A stretch of 64,000 nt of DNA, from positions 1 to 64,000 of the forward strand of contig JAIXXN010000079.1 in the NCBI GenBank assembly GCA_027490725.1, written 5' to 3'. The DNA comes from Oxalobacteraceae bacterium (GTDB lineage: Bacteria; Pseudomonadota; Gammaproteobacteria; Burkholderiales; Burkholderiaceae_D). Shown here in pieces: positions 45,273-54,030 of this stretch (the first letter of the stretch is position 1; each line of letters opens with the position of its first letter). The notes under the pieces are model-generated. The model was not told the DNA's origin and made no database searches. It worked only from the letters and a program-made list of their open reading frames with translations. Made by a program: the position numbers and the translations under genes.

Positions 45273-46094
45273 CTAGCGGCCACTGAGCCCCTGCTGCGCT
45301 GGCTGCCATTCCTGCAGCAAGCGCTGTAAAGCCTGTAGATCCTGCTGCAATTGTTCCCAGCGGTAGAAACGCCGGTTTTCATAGTACAGCGCGGCAGCGT
45401 GCGGACGTTGCTGCAGGCGTTGCAGTGCTACTGCCTGCAGTTGCTGGTCGCCGCGCAGCAGATAGTGCAGCAGCACAAACGGAAACAGGCCGATCCAGGT
45501 GTTGCGCTGGGACGGATACATCAGGCACAGCCGCAGATGCTGCCAGCGCTGGCGCCAGGGCAGACGGCTGCGGCTGACGGCACCGTTTTCGCTGAGCGGT
45601 GCCAGCACGCGGAACAGCGGCGCCGGACAGCCTTTGGCGTTGTACAGCGAGTATTGACGCACACACGCGAGCAGCCCATGGCGCGCCGCGAGCAGGCAGG
45701 TCAGCGCATGCAGGGCATCGTGATCGTGGTGGCCGCCTTCCCATGCCGTGACGTAGATGGTTTCGATGCTGCCGTGTTCAGCCAGTGCTGCCGTGAACCA
45801 CTGTTCCAGCCAGCCTGCCGCAGCGGCCAGCCTCTGTGGCAGGCTGGCGTCGGCGATGGCCAGTGTATCGCCGGCAAAACTGACGGCCTCAGCCGGTACG
45901 CCCAGCCGCGCCAGTACCGCCAGCGATTCCTGATTACGCTGTGCTGCCAGGGCCCCGCTGGCGCAGGTCAGGTAGGCGCACTGGACTTGCAGACCGCGCT
46001 GTACGCAGTCGGCGATGGCGGCGTAGACGCCGTATTCATCGTCCTGATGGGCGAACAGGAACAGCGCGCTGGACGGTTTGCTTGCCATCGTCAT
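45273..46094 (-). CDS. PIG-L family deacetylase
   Basis: 273 residues if begun at 46094 (MTMASKPSSALFLFAHQDDE); an ATG at 46118 overlapping the upstream gene is equally possible as no ribosome site is decisive. The zinc and catalytic motif AHQDDE (usual AHPDDE) and a later GGHHDHDALHA (HxDH) fit LmbE/PIG-L N-acetyl-sugar deacetylases. It likely removes an acetyl group from an N-acetyl sugar in the glycan. It closes the unit that starts with the ABC exporter. Confidence 0.85.
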   Translation of the reverse strand: MTMASKPSSALFLFAHQDDEYGVYAAIADCVQRGLQVQCAYLTCASGALAAQRNQESLAVLARLGVPAEAVSFAGDTLAIADASLPQRLAAAAGWLEQWFTAALAEHGSIETIYVTAWEGGHHDHDALHALTCLLAARHGLLACVRQYSLYNAKGCPAPLFRVLAPLSENGAVSRSRLPWRQRWQHLRLCLMYPSQRNTWIGLFPFVLLHYLLRGDQQLQAVALQRLQQRPHAAALYYENRRFYRWEQLQQDLQALQRLLQEWQPAQQGLSGR

Positions 46095-46107
46095 TGCGGC
46101 GCCAGCG

Positions 46108-46974
46108 TCAATACGCATCAAAATCGAGGAAGCTGAAGCGGATCCGCGCCGGATCGAGACGCGTGACGCGCGCCGACAGGGGCTTGAAGATCAGGTTCAG
46201 CGGCGAAGGGCGCAAGCGCTGCGGAATGCTTGCGTAGTTCCAGTAAGCCCGTTCTGCCTCCGGCAGCATGCCGATGAACAGGCGCAGCGGCGATGCCCAG
46301 CGCACGCTGGCAACCGCCGGGGTGGCAGGTGCGTGCGCGAGCGTGGCGATGGCCGGCAGCAGCGGACTCAGCGAGGGCGCGAAAAATTCGCTACCCTGTG
46401 CGCCGTTGCGGCGTTGTACCGGATTGTTGGGATTGGCGCAGCGCCATGCCAGTGCGGCAGCACTCCAGTGCCGTTCGAACGAGGCCGTGCGCTGGCTGTC
46501 CTTGCGCAGCAGGGGGCCGAAGCCGATGCGCGCTTCCAGCGGGCCGACTAGCTGGAAACCGAGCTTGCGGATGAAGCCGGGCGTGCTATTGGCATTGGCG
46601 ACGCCGTACACTGCGTCAAAGCCGAGCGCGGTGGCCGCGTCATAACACATATGGGCCAGCTGGCTGAACAGGCCTTGTCCCTGATAGGACGGGTGGGTGG
46701 CCGTGTTCAGCGACAGCAGCACGCGCACGGTCTGGCCTTCGAAGCGCGCCTGCGCGGGCAGGCAGACGTAGTGGGCCGCCAGCGTGTCGCCATCCCAGGC
46801 GTCGAAGCCGATCACGCGGCCATCGGGATTGGCGCGGTACAGCCAGTCCAGATACTCGGCGCTGAAGCGTTCTGCCGCGCCAGCGGGGAAGCAGGCAGTG
46901 AACAGGGCGCGATAGCGTTGCAGCGCCTCAGGGGTGGTTTCGACGTTGGCGAATGTAATCACTTGAAGATCCAA
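46108..46974 (-). CDS. GNAT-family N-acetyltransferase
   Basis: 288 residues. An acetyl-CoA-binding stretch THPSYQGQGLFSQLAH (Q/RxxGxG/A) near residue 92 and a typical ANANSTPGFIRKLGF follow a GNAT fold. Proteins of this size beside glycan genes often acylate amino sugars. It overlaps the upstream GtrA gene by 16 bases. With the PIG-L enzyme next to it, a deacetylate-then-reacylate sequence on an amino sugar is an attractive but unproven idea. Confidence 0.82.
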   Translation of the reverse strand: MDLQVITFANVETTPEALQRYRALFTACFPAGAAERFSAEYLDWLYRANPDGRVIGFDAWDGDTLAAHYVCLPAQARFEGQTVRVLLSLNTATHPSYQGQGLFSQLAHMCYDAATALGFDAVYGVANANSTPGFIRKLGFQLVGPLEARIGFGPLLRKDSQRTASFERHWSAAALAWRCANPNNPVQRRNGAQGSEFFAPSLSPLLPAIATLAHAPATPAVASVRWASPLRLFIGMLPEAERAYWNYASIPQRLRPSPLNLIFKPLSARVTRLDPARIRFSFLDFDAY

Positions 46975-47327
46975 TGCTTGCTGAGCAGGAAACCGTTAAC
47001 CGCCACCACCGGCAGCGACAGCAGTTTGCCGGCCATTGGTGGGAAAGCCAGCGCGAGGGCCAGACTGACCAGCGCTAGTGTGATCATATAATTAATCGCG
47101 ACGACGCAGAGAAAACGCAGGAAACTGCCACCGGAGGCGAGTCGCCCGAAGGTGACGCGTGCGTGGAATGCGTAGTTGAGTAGCAGGCCGGCCAGAAAAC
47201 CGCCCGAGGTGGCCAGCAGGGCGCTGCTACCTTGCCACAGCAGGAGCTGCATCAGGCCGACGTCGAGCGCGGCGCACAGCAGGCCGCCCAGCACGAACAC
47301 GGCAAATTGCGGACGGTGCTCAGTCAT
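46959..47327 (-). CDS. GtrA-family membrane protein (copy 2)
   Basis: 122 residues with four membrane helices (FAVFVLGGLLCAALDVGLMQ at the start, NYMITLALVSLALALAF near the end). It overlaps the GT2 gene by eight bases and the GNAT gene by 16. With the preceding GT2 it forms the second GtrA/GT2 pair in the window, and the two GtrA proteins differ strongly in sequence. Confidence 0.9.
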   Translation of the reverse strand: MTEHRPQFAVFVLGGLLCAALDVGLMQLLLWQGSSALLATSGGFLAGLLLNYAFHARVTFGRLASGGSFLRFLCVVAINYMITLALVSLALALAFPPMAGKLLSLPVVAVNGFLLSKHWIFK

Positions 47328-48321
47328 GGGCGGCGCCTGCCTGCTTGCGGTGACGGCGGAACAGCTTGCGGTGCAGCGGCTGACGCGGGACGGCGGCGAT
47401 GTCGTAGGCCAGGAAAGCCAGCACCAGCTGCATCCCCATCAGCAGCGGCAGGGCCGCCAGCATCACCGTACCGGCTGGCGTGCCGACACCGGCGCGCGCC
47501 GAATCGGCCCAGTGCCAGATGCCGTAGCCGAGGCCACTGAAGATCATCAGCAGACCCAGCGGCAGTTCGATCGAGGCCAGCGACATATTGCGCAGATAGT
47601 AGTTGTAGAACAGCCGCTTGATGAAATTGCGCGCGTGCTTGGCGAGGAATTCCGTGACGATCTTGGACACTTTCAGATTGCTCACTTCATCGCCGTACAC
47701 GGCATCCATCGGCACATCGGTCACCACCGCATGCAGGGTGTTGAGACGGAACAGCATGTCCGTTTCGAAGAAGTAGCGCTGGCTGATCTTATCGAACGGC
47801 AGGTGGCGCGCCGCTTCGGCGTGGATGGCGGTATAGCCATTGGTCGGATCGAACAGATTCCAGTAGCCGGACGAGAGTTTGGTCAGCAGCGACAGCACGG
47901 CATTGCCGAACAGGCGTACCGGCGGCATCGCGCCGATCTGCTCCAGATCGTAGAAGCGGTTGCCCTTGGTGTAATCGGCTACCCCGGCCAGAATCGGCCC
48001 GATGAAGTCGGGAATCAGCGCCGGATCCATCTGGCCGTCGCCATCGATTTTCACAATCACGTCCATGCCCTCGGCAATCGCGGCCTGATAGCCGCTCATC
48101 ACGGCGCCGCCGACCCCGCGGTTCTGCGCGTGTTCGAGCACCACCACGCGGGCATCGCTGCAGTGCTTGCGCACGTACTGGCCGGACTGGTCGGGGCAGC
48201 AGTCATCGACCACGTAAATGCGTTCGACTTCCGTGCCGATGGCGGCGATCACGCCCAGAATATGGCGGGTGACCTTGTAGCTGGGGATGACGACAGCGAT
48301 ACGGGCGGTGGTGTTGGACAT
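47320..48321 (-). CDS. Family 2 glycosyltransferase, DPM-like, with C-terminal membrane helices
   Basis: 333 residues. The GT-A start is IAVVIPSYKVTRHI, the metal motif is KIDGDGQMDPAL near residue 95, and two membrane helices lie near 250-320. It is paired with GtrA as in the first set, and probably charges polyprenyl phosphate with a sugar. It is 51 bases downstream of the large glycosyltransferase gene and likely cotranscribed. Confidence 0.9.
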   Translation of the reverse strand: MSNTTARIAVVIPSYKVTRHILGVIAAIGTEVERIYVVDDCCPDQSGQYVRKHCSDARVVVLEHAQNRGVGGAVMSGYQAAIAEGMDVIVKIDGDGQMDPALIPDFIGPILAGVADYTKGNRFYDLEQIGAMPPVRLFGNAVLSLLTKLSSGYWNLFDPTNGYTAIHAEAARHLPFDKISQRYFFETDMLFRLNTLHAVVTDVPMDAVYGDEVSNLKVSKIVTEFLAKHARNFIKRLFYNYYLRNMSLASIELPLGLLMIFSGLGYGIWHWADSARAGVGTPAGTVMLAALPLLMGMQLVLAFLAYDIAAVPRQPLHRKLFRRHRKQAGAAHD

Positions 48322-48372
48322 GGTTCGGGTGCCGTGGCGGTTGGGGCGCAGTGATAGGTGAGCGTTAGTGGG

Positions 48373-51300
48373 TTAGCCGTTTGCCGCTGGCGCAAACAGG
48401 ATCCCGGTCAGGGTACGGGCATTGTCGGCCCAGGTCTGCCATGGCATACCGGCCGAACCGAGGTGCTCGCCGGTGGCGTGCAGACGCAGCCATTCCTGCA
48501 CGGCCGCTGCCAGTTCGGCGCCGCTGCTGCCGGCGAAGTAGTGGGCGTGCGCGCCGGCGATTTCGCGGAATACGGGAATGTCGCGCGTCAGCAGGGGCAG
48601 GTCGTGGCGCGCCGCTTCGATCAGCGGCAGGCCGAAGCCTTCGCCTTCGCTGGGGAACAGCAGGCAGGCGCAATCGCGGTAGACGCGTTCCAGATATTCG
48701 TCGCTGATGCCGTGCAGCCAGTGCAGGCGGCGACCCAGCTCCGGATGGTTGCGCAGGCGTGCCATGATGGCGGGAATGGTGCGGCGCTGGCTGTCGGCCA
48801 GCCCTTTCCAACCTTCGCCACCGACAATCACCAGCCGCACGTCGACCCCGGCAGCCCACAGCTGCTCGAAAGCGTCCAGCGCCTGCAGGTGGCCTTTGCG
48901 CGGCTCGATGGTGCCAACCATCAGGAAGCTGGCGACCGAAGTGATGTCGGCCAGTACCGCCGCCGCATCATCGGGCAGACCGGTGCTCGGCATCGAAGCG
49001 GCGATGTCGGCACCGTGGTGCAGCACCGCGAACTCGGGCAGCGCACGTTGCGGCGCCTGCTGGCGTAGCCAGTCACGGGTTTCGTCAGCCACGGCGGCGC
49101 TGATGCACAGCAGACGGTCGGCATTGCTGCTGACGGTGTGCAGCCATTTTTCGAACACATCATCGACCCGCGACGGGAAGAATTCCGGGCGCAGCACAGG
49201 CAGCAGATCGTGGATCAGGAAGTTGATGCTGACCCCGGCGGCGCGCCAGCGCTGATACAGGCCGGTGCGCGCTGCTTCGGTGACGGCGCCCGGATAGAAA
49301 TCGGGGCTGTAGAACACATCGCCGGCGCGCACTTTGACTTCTTCATCGACGACGCCATAGCTGTCGGTGCCGGCTAGCGTGTGCAGGTAGCGGCGCGCGT
49401 AGCGATAGTGCCAGCGCTCGCCCTCGTCGCTCAGATACACGGGGAGCACCTGATACTGGCTGCTGTGCTGGGCCAGTAGTTCGGCTAGTTGGGCGCGCAC
49501 CACGCGCTGGATGCCGGTTTTCAGATCTTCGCGGGCGATCGCCGAAACATCTACCAGCAATTGCGGCGCAATCCCGTCCGCCGCCACGCTGGCGTGGCTG
49601 TGGCCGTGGACAGTCGCTGCCATCAACTGCTGAGCGCTTTGCGCCCAGGTCAGCCAGGGCATGGCCTGCGATTGCGGCGCCAGGCCCTGTGCGTGCAGCG
49701 CCAGCCACTGTTCGATGGCCTCGGCCAGTGCCTGTGGCTGCTTGCCATCAAAATAGTAGGCATGTTGGCCCGCCACTTCGCGGAACACGGGGATGCCGCG
49801 TGCGATGATAGGCAACTGGTGCTGGGCCGCTTCGATCAGCGGCAGACCAAAGCCTTCGCCTTCCGAGGGCGCCAGCAGGGCAGCACAGCCCTGATACAGC
49901 TTTTGCAGCATTTCGTCGGACACGCCCGGCAGCCAGAACAGACGCTGTTCGCGCTGCGGGTGCTGTTCCAGTTGCTTGGCCAGTGCATCGACCAGCCAGC
50001 CATTTTTGCCGACGATGACCAGGTTGATGGCCACGCCCTTCTGCCACAGCAGTTCTAGCGCAGCCAGTGCCTGCGCCTGTCCCTTGCGCGGCTCCAGCGT
50101 GCCCACCAGTAGCAGGGTCGGTGCGGCGTCGAGTGCGGCCAGCACCTGTGCGGCATTGTCCGGCAGGCCAGTACTCGGCGCGCTGGCATCGATGTCGGCG
50201 CCCAAGTGGAAGTAGCTGAGTTTGAGCGGGGCCTGACGGCGGTTGGGACGGGCTGCCAGCCATGCCGCCAGCTCGTCCGAGACGGCGCGCGAAATGGTGA
50301 CGATGCCATCGGCCGCGTAGCTGATGGTGTCGAGGTAGTCGCTGTAATACTTTTCGGCGCCGAACACAAAGCATTCGGGACGCAGCACCGGCAACAGGTC
50401 ATACACCACAAACCAGACGGCGACGCCACGGCGGCGCATGGCCAGCAGCTGCGCTTGGTTCTGGGTGGTGCTGTTGGAGGCCAGATCGAGCCCGAGGAAC
50501 ACGTCGCCGGGGCGGGTTTCGATCGGCGCGTCTTCGAGTTGCGGCGACTGCACACCCAGCATCGCGGTGGTGAAGTTGCGCGCATAGCGGTAGCTGCGGT
50601 TGCCGCCTTCGCCGTACACCGGTTCGATGCGCAGGCCCGGCGGCGGTGCTTTGATCAGTGCCAGCAGAATACTGCGCACCACCCGCTGGATACCGGTCTT
50701 GTGATCGACCTGCACCAGTGCCGAAATATCGACTAGCAACTGGCGTGGCGGCTGGGCAGGCTGGTTGGCGGCGATCGCGCTGGCAGCACCGATCAGTTGC
50801 GCTTCGTCGGCGCCCTTGCCCGGCAGAGAAATCAGGGCATCTAGCAGGCGCCGGTAGTGCGCGTCGGCGCTGTTGCGGGTCAGTGCTTCGATGGCAGCGT
50901 GATACTGGCGGCCGACGGCAGCCGGTGCGTGTTGCTGCTGGACGTGGCTGCGACCGGCAGCGGCCAGCGCGGCGCGTCGCTGCGGCGAGGTGTAGAGCTC
51001 GGTCAGGGCGGCGCTCAGTGCGACATCGTCGAACAGATCCGGCAGTTTGATGAGTACCTGGTCGGGCAGGGTGGCGGCAGCGCCGTGCGCATTGATGATG
51101 GTCGGCACGCCGTGCAGCAGGCAGTCCAGCACCGAGGCCGAGGTCTCGCCGCGGGTCTGGGTGCGCAGTTGCACCGAGACGTCGCTGGCAGCCAGATAGT
51201 GCTGGTAGTCGTCGGCGCTGACAAAGCCGGTGATGCGGATGCTGGCGGCGCAATCGGCGCTGGCGATTTTGCGTTGCAGTTCCGCGCCATACTGGCCGGC

Positions 51301-52677
51301 TTCGTTTTCGCCGACCAACACCAGCTGGCAGTGCGCCTGCTGCGCCAGTGGCGAGGCCAGAAACGCGTCGAGTAGACGGTGATTGAGTTTGGTAGGGCCC
51401 AGCATGCCGAAGCTGCTGATCAGGAACACTTCGTCAGCCAGTCCCAGCTGGCGGCGTGCGCTGGCGCGATTCTGCTCGGCGCTGTGCTGTGCCATGGCGG
51501 CGGGCAGACCACGCAGTAGCGGCAGGGTATGCCATTGGTCGGCAGTGCCGGCGCCATACCATTGCTCGGCAAGGGTGCGCGAAAAATCGGCGTGGACGAT
51601 CACGCCACTGGCCTGATCAAGTACCGCCTTATTGGCGGGCATGGCCCAGATCGACGGGTTGTGCCCCAGTTCCTTCTGCGCCAGCAGGCCGGTATGACCA
51701 TGCGAAACGTACAGCGCCTGGGTGTAGGCCAGTGGCTGAACGCCGTCACGCTGCATATTGTCGATCACGCCGCTGAGGAAGAAATCATGCAGCACCACGA
51801 TGCCGGGGTGACGTTCCAGCAGCGCGAACATGTACTGGTGGGCGTTCGAGTTACCGAAGTGGTAGAGCCGGCGCGGGAATTGCGCAGCGCGGGCGTCGAA
51901 CTGCTCGGGCGTGAGCAGCGGCAAGCTTTGCCCCAGTTTGGTGGCGGCGACGCCTGGCGCCGACGCGGCGCAGACCACCAGCGTGATGTCATAGTAGGCT
52001 TGCAGTTCGGCGATCAGTTCCACGCTGTAATCGGCGATGCCGGATTTTTCCGGTGGCAGTGGCGAAATATAGGCCAGTGCCGGTCGTGTCCCGGTGGCGC
52101 TGTTGCTGCCGCTGGCGCTGCTGCCATCAGGCGCACGGCGCGCCTGTGCCGCGTCCAACGTGGTTTCAAGCGTCAGCCAGAGCTGGCTGGCAGACTGGCC
52201 GGGATTGTCGAAGATGCTATCGCGCAGCACCAGTGCGGCATCGCGTAGGCATTGCTGCTGGCGCGCCGGCAGGCTGCTTTCCTGCGTGGCGTCGGCCAGG
52301 GTGTAGACCATCAGCGCCTGCTGCGGACCAGCGCCGTACAGGGTGTCGTTGAGCGCCAGATCGAACAGTCCCGGTGCCAGCACCACGTCCGGATTCAGGC
52401 TGGCCAGAAAACCGTCGCGCACCAGTGCTGCGGCCTGTTGCGTCCAGCCGCTGCCGGCTGGCGTGCGGTAGCTGCGCAGCTGTGCCGGCAGATCGTCGAA
52501 GGTGCGCCGCAGCGCATCGATGCTGTCCTGCTGGCGTTCATCAAGCGCGAGGATGACGCTATGGGCTTGCGGGCGGGTGGCGGCGCTGCACACCAGCGCC
52601 TGCACCAGCGCGACGATGGCATCGGGGTTGCGGGCGGCGCCGTTCTGGCAGGCTTGAAGATCGATGACGAGACGCAT
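48373..52677 (-). CDS. Giant multi-domain glycosyltransferase with three GT-B modules
   Basis: 1434 residues. After a degenerate N-terminal segment (1-190), module 1 (about 195-640) starts YISPLPPEKSGIADYS. Modules 2 (about 645-1035) and 3 (about 1040-1434) are clear internal duplicates: LLVDISALVQ with TGIQRVVRSI against LLVDVSAIAR with TGIQRVVRAQ; GTLEPRKG near 860 against GTIEPRKG near 1257; and SEGEGFGLPLIEAA in both, near 937 and 1342. The E-x7-E type donor site (SEGEGFGLPLIE) is intact in both, so two active GT4 domains and probably a third are present, able to add alternating sugars. Its start is two bases after the FkbM gene stop. Confidence 0.92.
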   Translation of the reverse strand: MRLVIDLQACQNGAARNPDAIVALVQALVCSAATRPQAHSVILALDERQQDSIDALRRTFDDLPAQLRSYRTPAGSGWTQQAAALVRDGFLASLNPDVVLAPGLFDLALNDTLYGAGPQQALMVYTLADATQESSLPARQQQCLRDAALVLRDSIFDNPGQSASQLWLTLETTLDAAQARRAPDGSSASGSNSATGTRPALAYISPLPPEKSGIADYSVELIAELQAYYDITLVVCAASAPGVAATKLGQSLPLLTPEQFDARAAQFPRRLYHFGNSNAHQYMFALLERHPGIVVLHDFFLSGVIDNMQRDGVQPLAYTQALYVSHGHTGLLAQKELGHNPSIWAMPANKAVLDQASGVIVHADFSRTLAEQWYGAGTADQWHTLPLLRGLPAAMAQHSAEQNRASARRQLGLADEVFLISSFGMLGPTKLNHRLLDAFLASPLAQQAHCQLVLVGENEAGQYGAELQRKIASADCAASIRITGFVSADDYQHYLAASDVSVQLRTQTRGETSASVLDCLLHGVPTIINAHGAAATLPDQVLIKLPDLFDDVALSAALTELYTSPQRRAALAAAGRSHVQQQHAPAAVGRQYHAAIEALTRNSADAHYRRLLDALISLPGKGADEAQLIGAASAIAANQPAQPPRQLLVDISALVQVDHKTGIQRVVRSILLALIKAPPPGLRIEPVYGEGGNRSYRYARNFTTAMLGVQSPQLEDAPIETRPGDVFLGLDLASNSTTQNQAQLLAMRRRGVAVWFVVYDLLPVLRPECFVFGAEKYYSDYLDTISYAADGIVTISRAVSDELAAWLAARPNRRQAPLKLSYFHLGADIDASAPSTGLPDNAAQVLAALDAAPTLLLVGTLEPRKGQAQALAALELLWQKGVAINLVIVGKNGWLVDALAKQLEQHPQREQRLFWLPGVSDEMLQKLYQGCAALLAPSEGEGFGLPLIEAAQHQLPIIARGIPVFREVAGQHAYYFDGKQPQALAEAIEQWLALHAQGLAPQSQAMPWLTWAQSAQQLMAATVHGHSHASVAADGIAPQLLVDVSAIAREDLKTGIQRVVRAQLAELLAQHSSQYQVLPVYLSDEGERWHYRYARRYLHTLAGTDSYGVVDEEVKVRAGDVFYSPDFYPGAVTEAARTGLYQRWRAAGVSINFLIHDLLPVLRPEFFPSRVDDVFEKWLHTVSSNADRLLCISAAVADETRDWLRQQAPQRALPEFAVLHHGADIAASMPSTGLPDDAAAVLADITSVASFLMVGTIEPRKGHLQALDAFEQLWAAGVDVRLVIVGGEGWKGLADSQRRTIPAIMARLRNHPELGRRLHWLHGISDEYLERVYRDCACLLFPSEGEGFGLPLIEAARHDLPLLTRDIPVFREIAGAHAHYFAGSSGAELAAAVQEWLRLHATGEHLGSAGMPWQTWADNARTLTGILFAPAANG

Positions 52678-52679
52678 GC

Positions 52680-54011
52680 TTAGTGTTGTCCGGTTTGTTG
52701 TGCGCGGCGCAGGTCGTCGAGGACTTTGCGCGCCGATTGCGGCAGTTCGCGCTGCAGGTGCGGTACGTCGGCTGCGCCGGCAGCCGGGCCGCTACCCTGT
52801 TTGATGACGTGCAGGCCACGGCTGACCAGGCGACTCAGCAAGGGCGAGCGCACGATCAGCGGCAGCAGGACGCGCCGCAGGGTTTCGCGGGTGGTCAGCC
52901 AGCGTACTGCGCGGCGCAGGGCGCCGCGTGCGGCGCGGCGCGCCAGATTGGGCAGACTGTTCTCGCCGCGTCGCATCAGGAAGCGCAGCGGCGCGGTGAT
53001 GCGCCACGAACTGCTAGCGTAGACGGCCAGCAGGCGCTGTTCCAGATCTTTGCCCCAGTCGGCGGTCTGATGCAGATTGGCATCCAGCTGGCGCACGGTT
53101 GCTTCCGACTGGCGCAGATCGGCTTGCAGTTGCAAAGTCTGCAGCGTCAGTTGCTGGGCGCGTGCTGCGCTGCTGGCGACATCCTGCGCCAGCTGTTCTG
53201 CCCGCGCCGTGCTGGCTGCGACTGCCTGTTCCAGTGTGGTGGCACGCTGGTCAGCCTGTACGCTCACTTCCCAGGCGTGTTTGAGTTCCTGATCGAGCCG
53301 CTTGCCGCGTGCCCAGGCCTTGTCCAGATGGTGGGTCAGGTAGTCATCGAAGACATTCGGCTGCAGTTGCAGGTGCTGCGCCAGTTCGGCATGTTCTTCG
53401 GCCACGTAGTAGCGGTTCAGACCATCAAACCAGACAAAGCGGTACTGGTGATCGGTCACCAGCGCTTCCCAGGCGCCATGGTTGCTGTCGCGGCTATTCG
53501 GCATGATCGCTTCGACCACCACGATCCACGGGCGGCAGACGCGGAAGTCCATGCCGCGTAGTACGTCGGCTTCGAAACCTTCCACGTCCACTTTGAGGAA
53601 GTGCACAGGACCGCGCACATGCTCGCGACAGATCTCGCTCAGCGTCAGCAGCGGTACGCTGTGTTCGACCACCTGATGGCCGTGGGCGCGATGGTTAGCC
53701 GCCACCTCGGCATCGGTGGAGGCCCAGCCGTTAATTTCCGGAATATCGAACAGGGTGATGCTGCCGCTACTGGCGCCTGCCGCCACGTTCAGGTTGATGT
53801 CGCGCGGGCGCTGTTCGCGGAATGCCGCGCCATAGGACGGCATCGGCTCGATGTTGATGCCGGACCAGCCCTGATCGTAGAACGCCTTGGTGACCGAATG
53901 CAGTTCCGGATCGTTGGCGCCGACGTCGATATAGAAGCCGTTCGGCACATCCTTGAGGGCGCGCCACAGCAGCACGTCTTCGTAGTTCTGGGCGTAGGAA
54001 ATGAAACTCAT
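52680..54011 (-). CDS. FkbM-family methyltransferase with coiled-coil tail
   Basis: 443 residues from the ATG at 54011 (GAGAG upstream); a frame to 54134 overlaps the previous gene. The FkbM SAM-binding core is at 1-240: YIDVGANDPELHSVT near residue 28 and FLKVDVEGFEADVLRGM near residue 142. Then comes a long Ala/Gln-rich coiled coil (about 275-345) and a basic C-terminal region. O-methylation of a glycan is the usual role, and here it may act as terminator of chain growth beside the exporter. The coiled coil suggests a chain-length or complex-forming function as in WbdD-like proteins, which is inference. Confidence 0.88.
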   Translation of the reverse strand: MSFISYAQNYEDVLLWRALKDVPNGFYIDVGANDPELHSVTKAFYDQGWSGINIEPMPSYGAAFREQRPRDINLNVAAGASSGSITLFDIPEINGWASTDAEVAANHRAHGHQVVEHSVPLLTLSEICREHVRGPVHFLKVDVEGFEADVLRGMDFRVCRPWIVVVEAIMPNSRDSNHGAWEALVTDHQYRFVWFDGLNRYYVAEEHAELAQHLQLQPNVFDDYLTHHLDKAWARGKRLDQELKHAWEVSVQADQRATTLEQAVAASTARAEQLAQDVASSAARAQQLTLQTLQLQADLRQSEATVRQLDANLHQTADWGKDLEQRLLAVYASSSWRITAPLRFLMRRGENSLPNLARRAARGALRRAVRWLTTRETLRRVLLPLIVRSPLLSRLVSRGLHVIKQGSGPAAGAADVPHLQRELPQSARKVLDDLRRAQQTGQH

Positions 54012-54030
54012 CGCTCTCTCGCGCAGGTGA

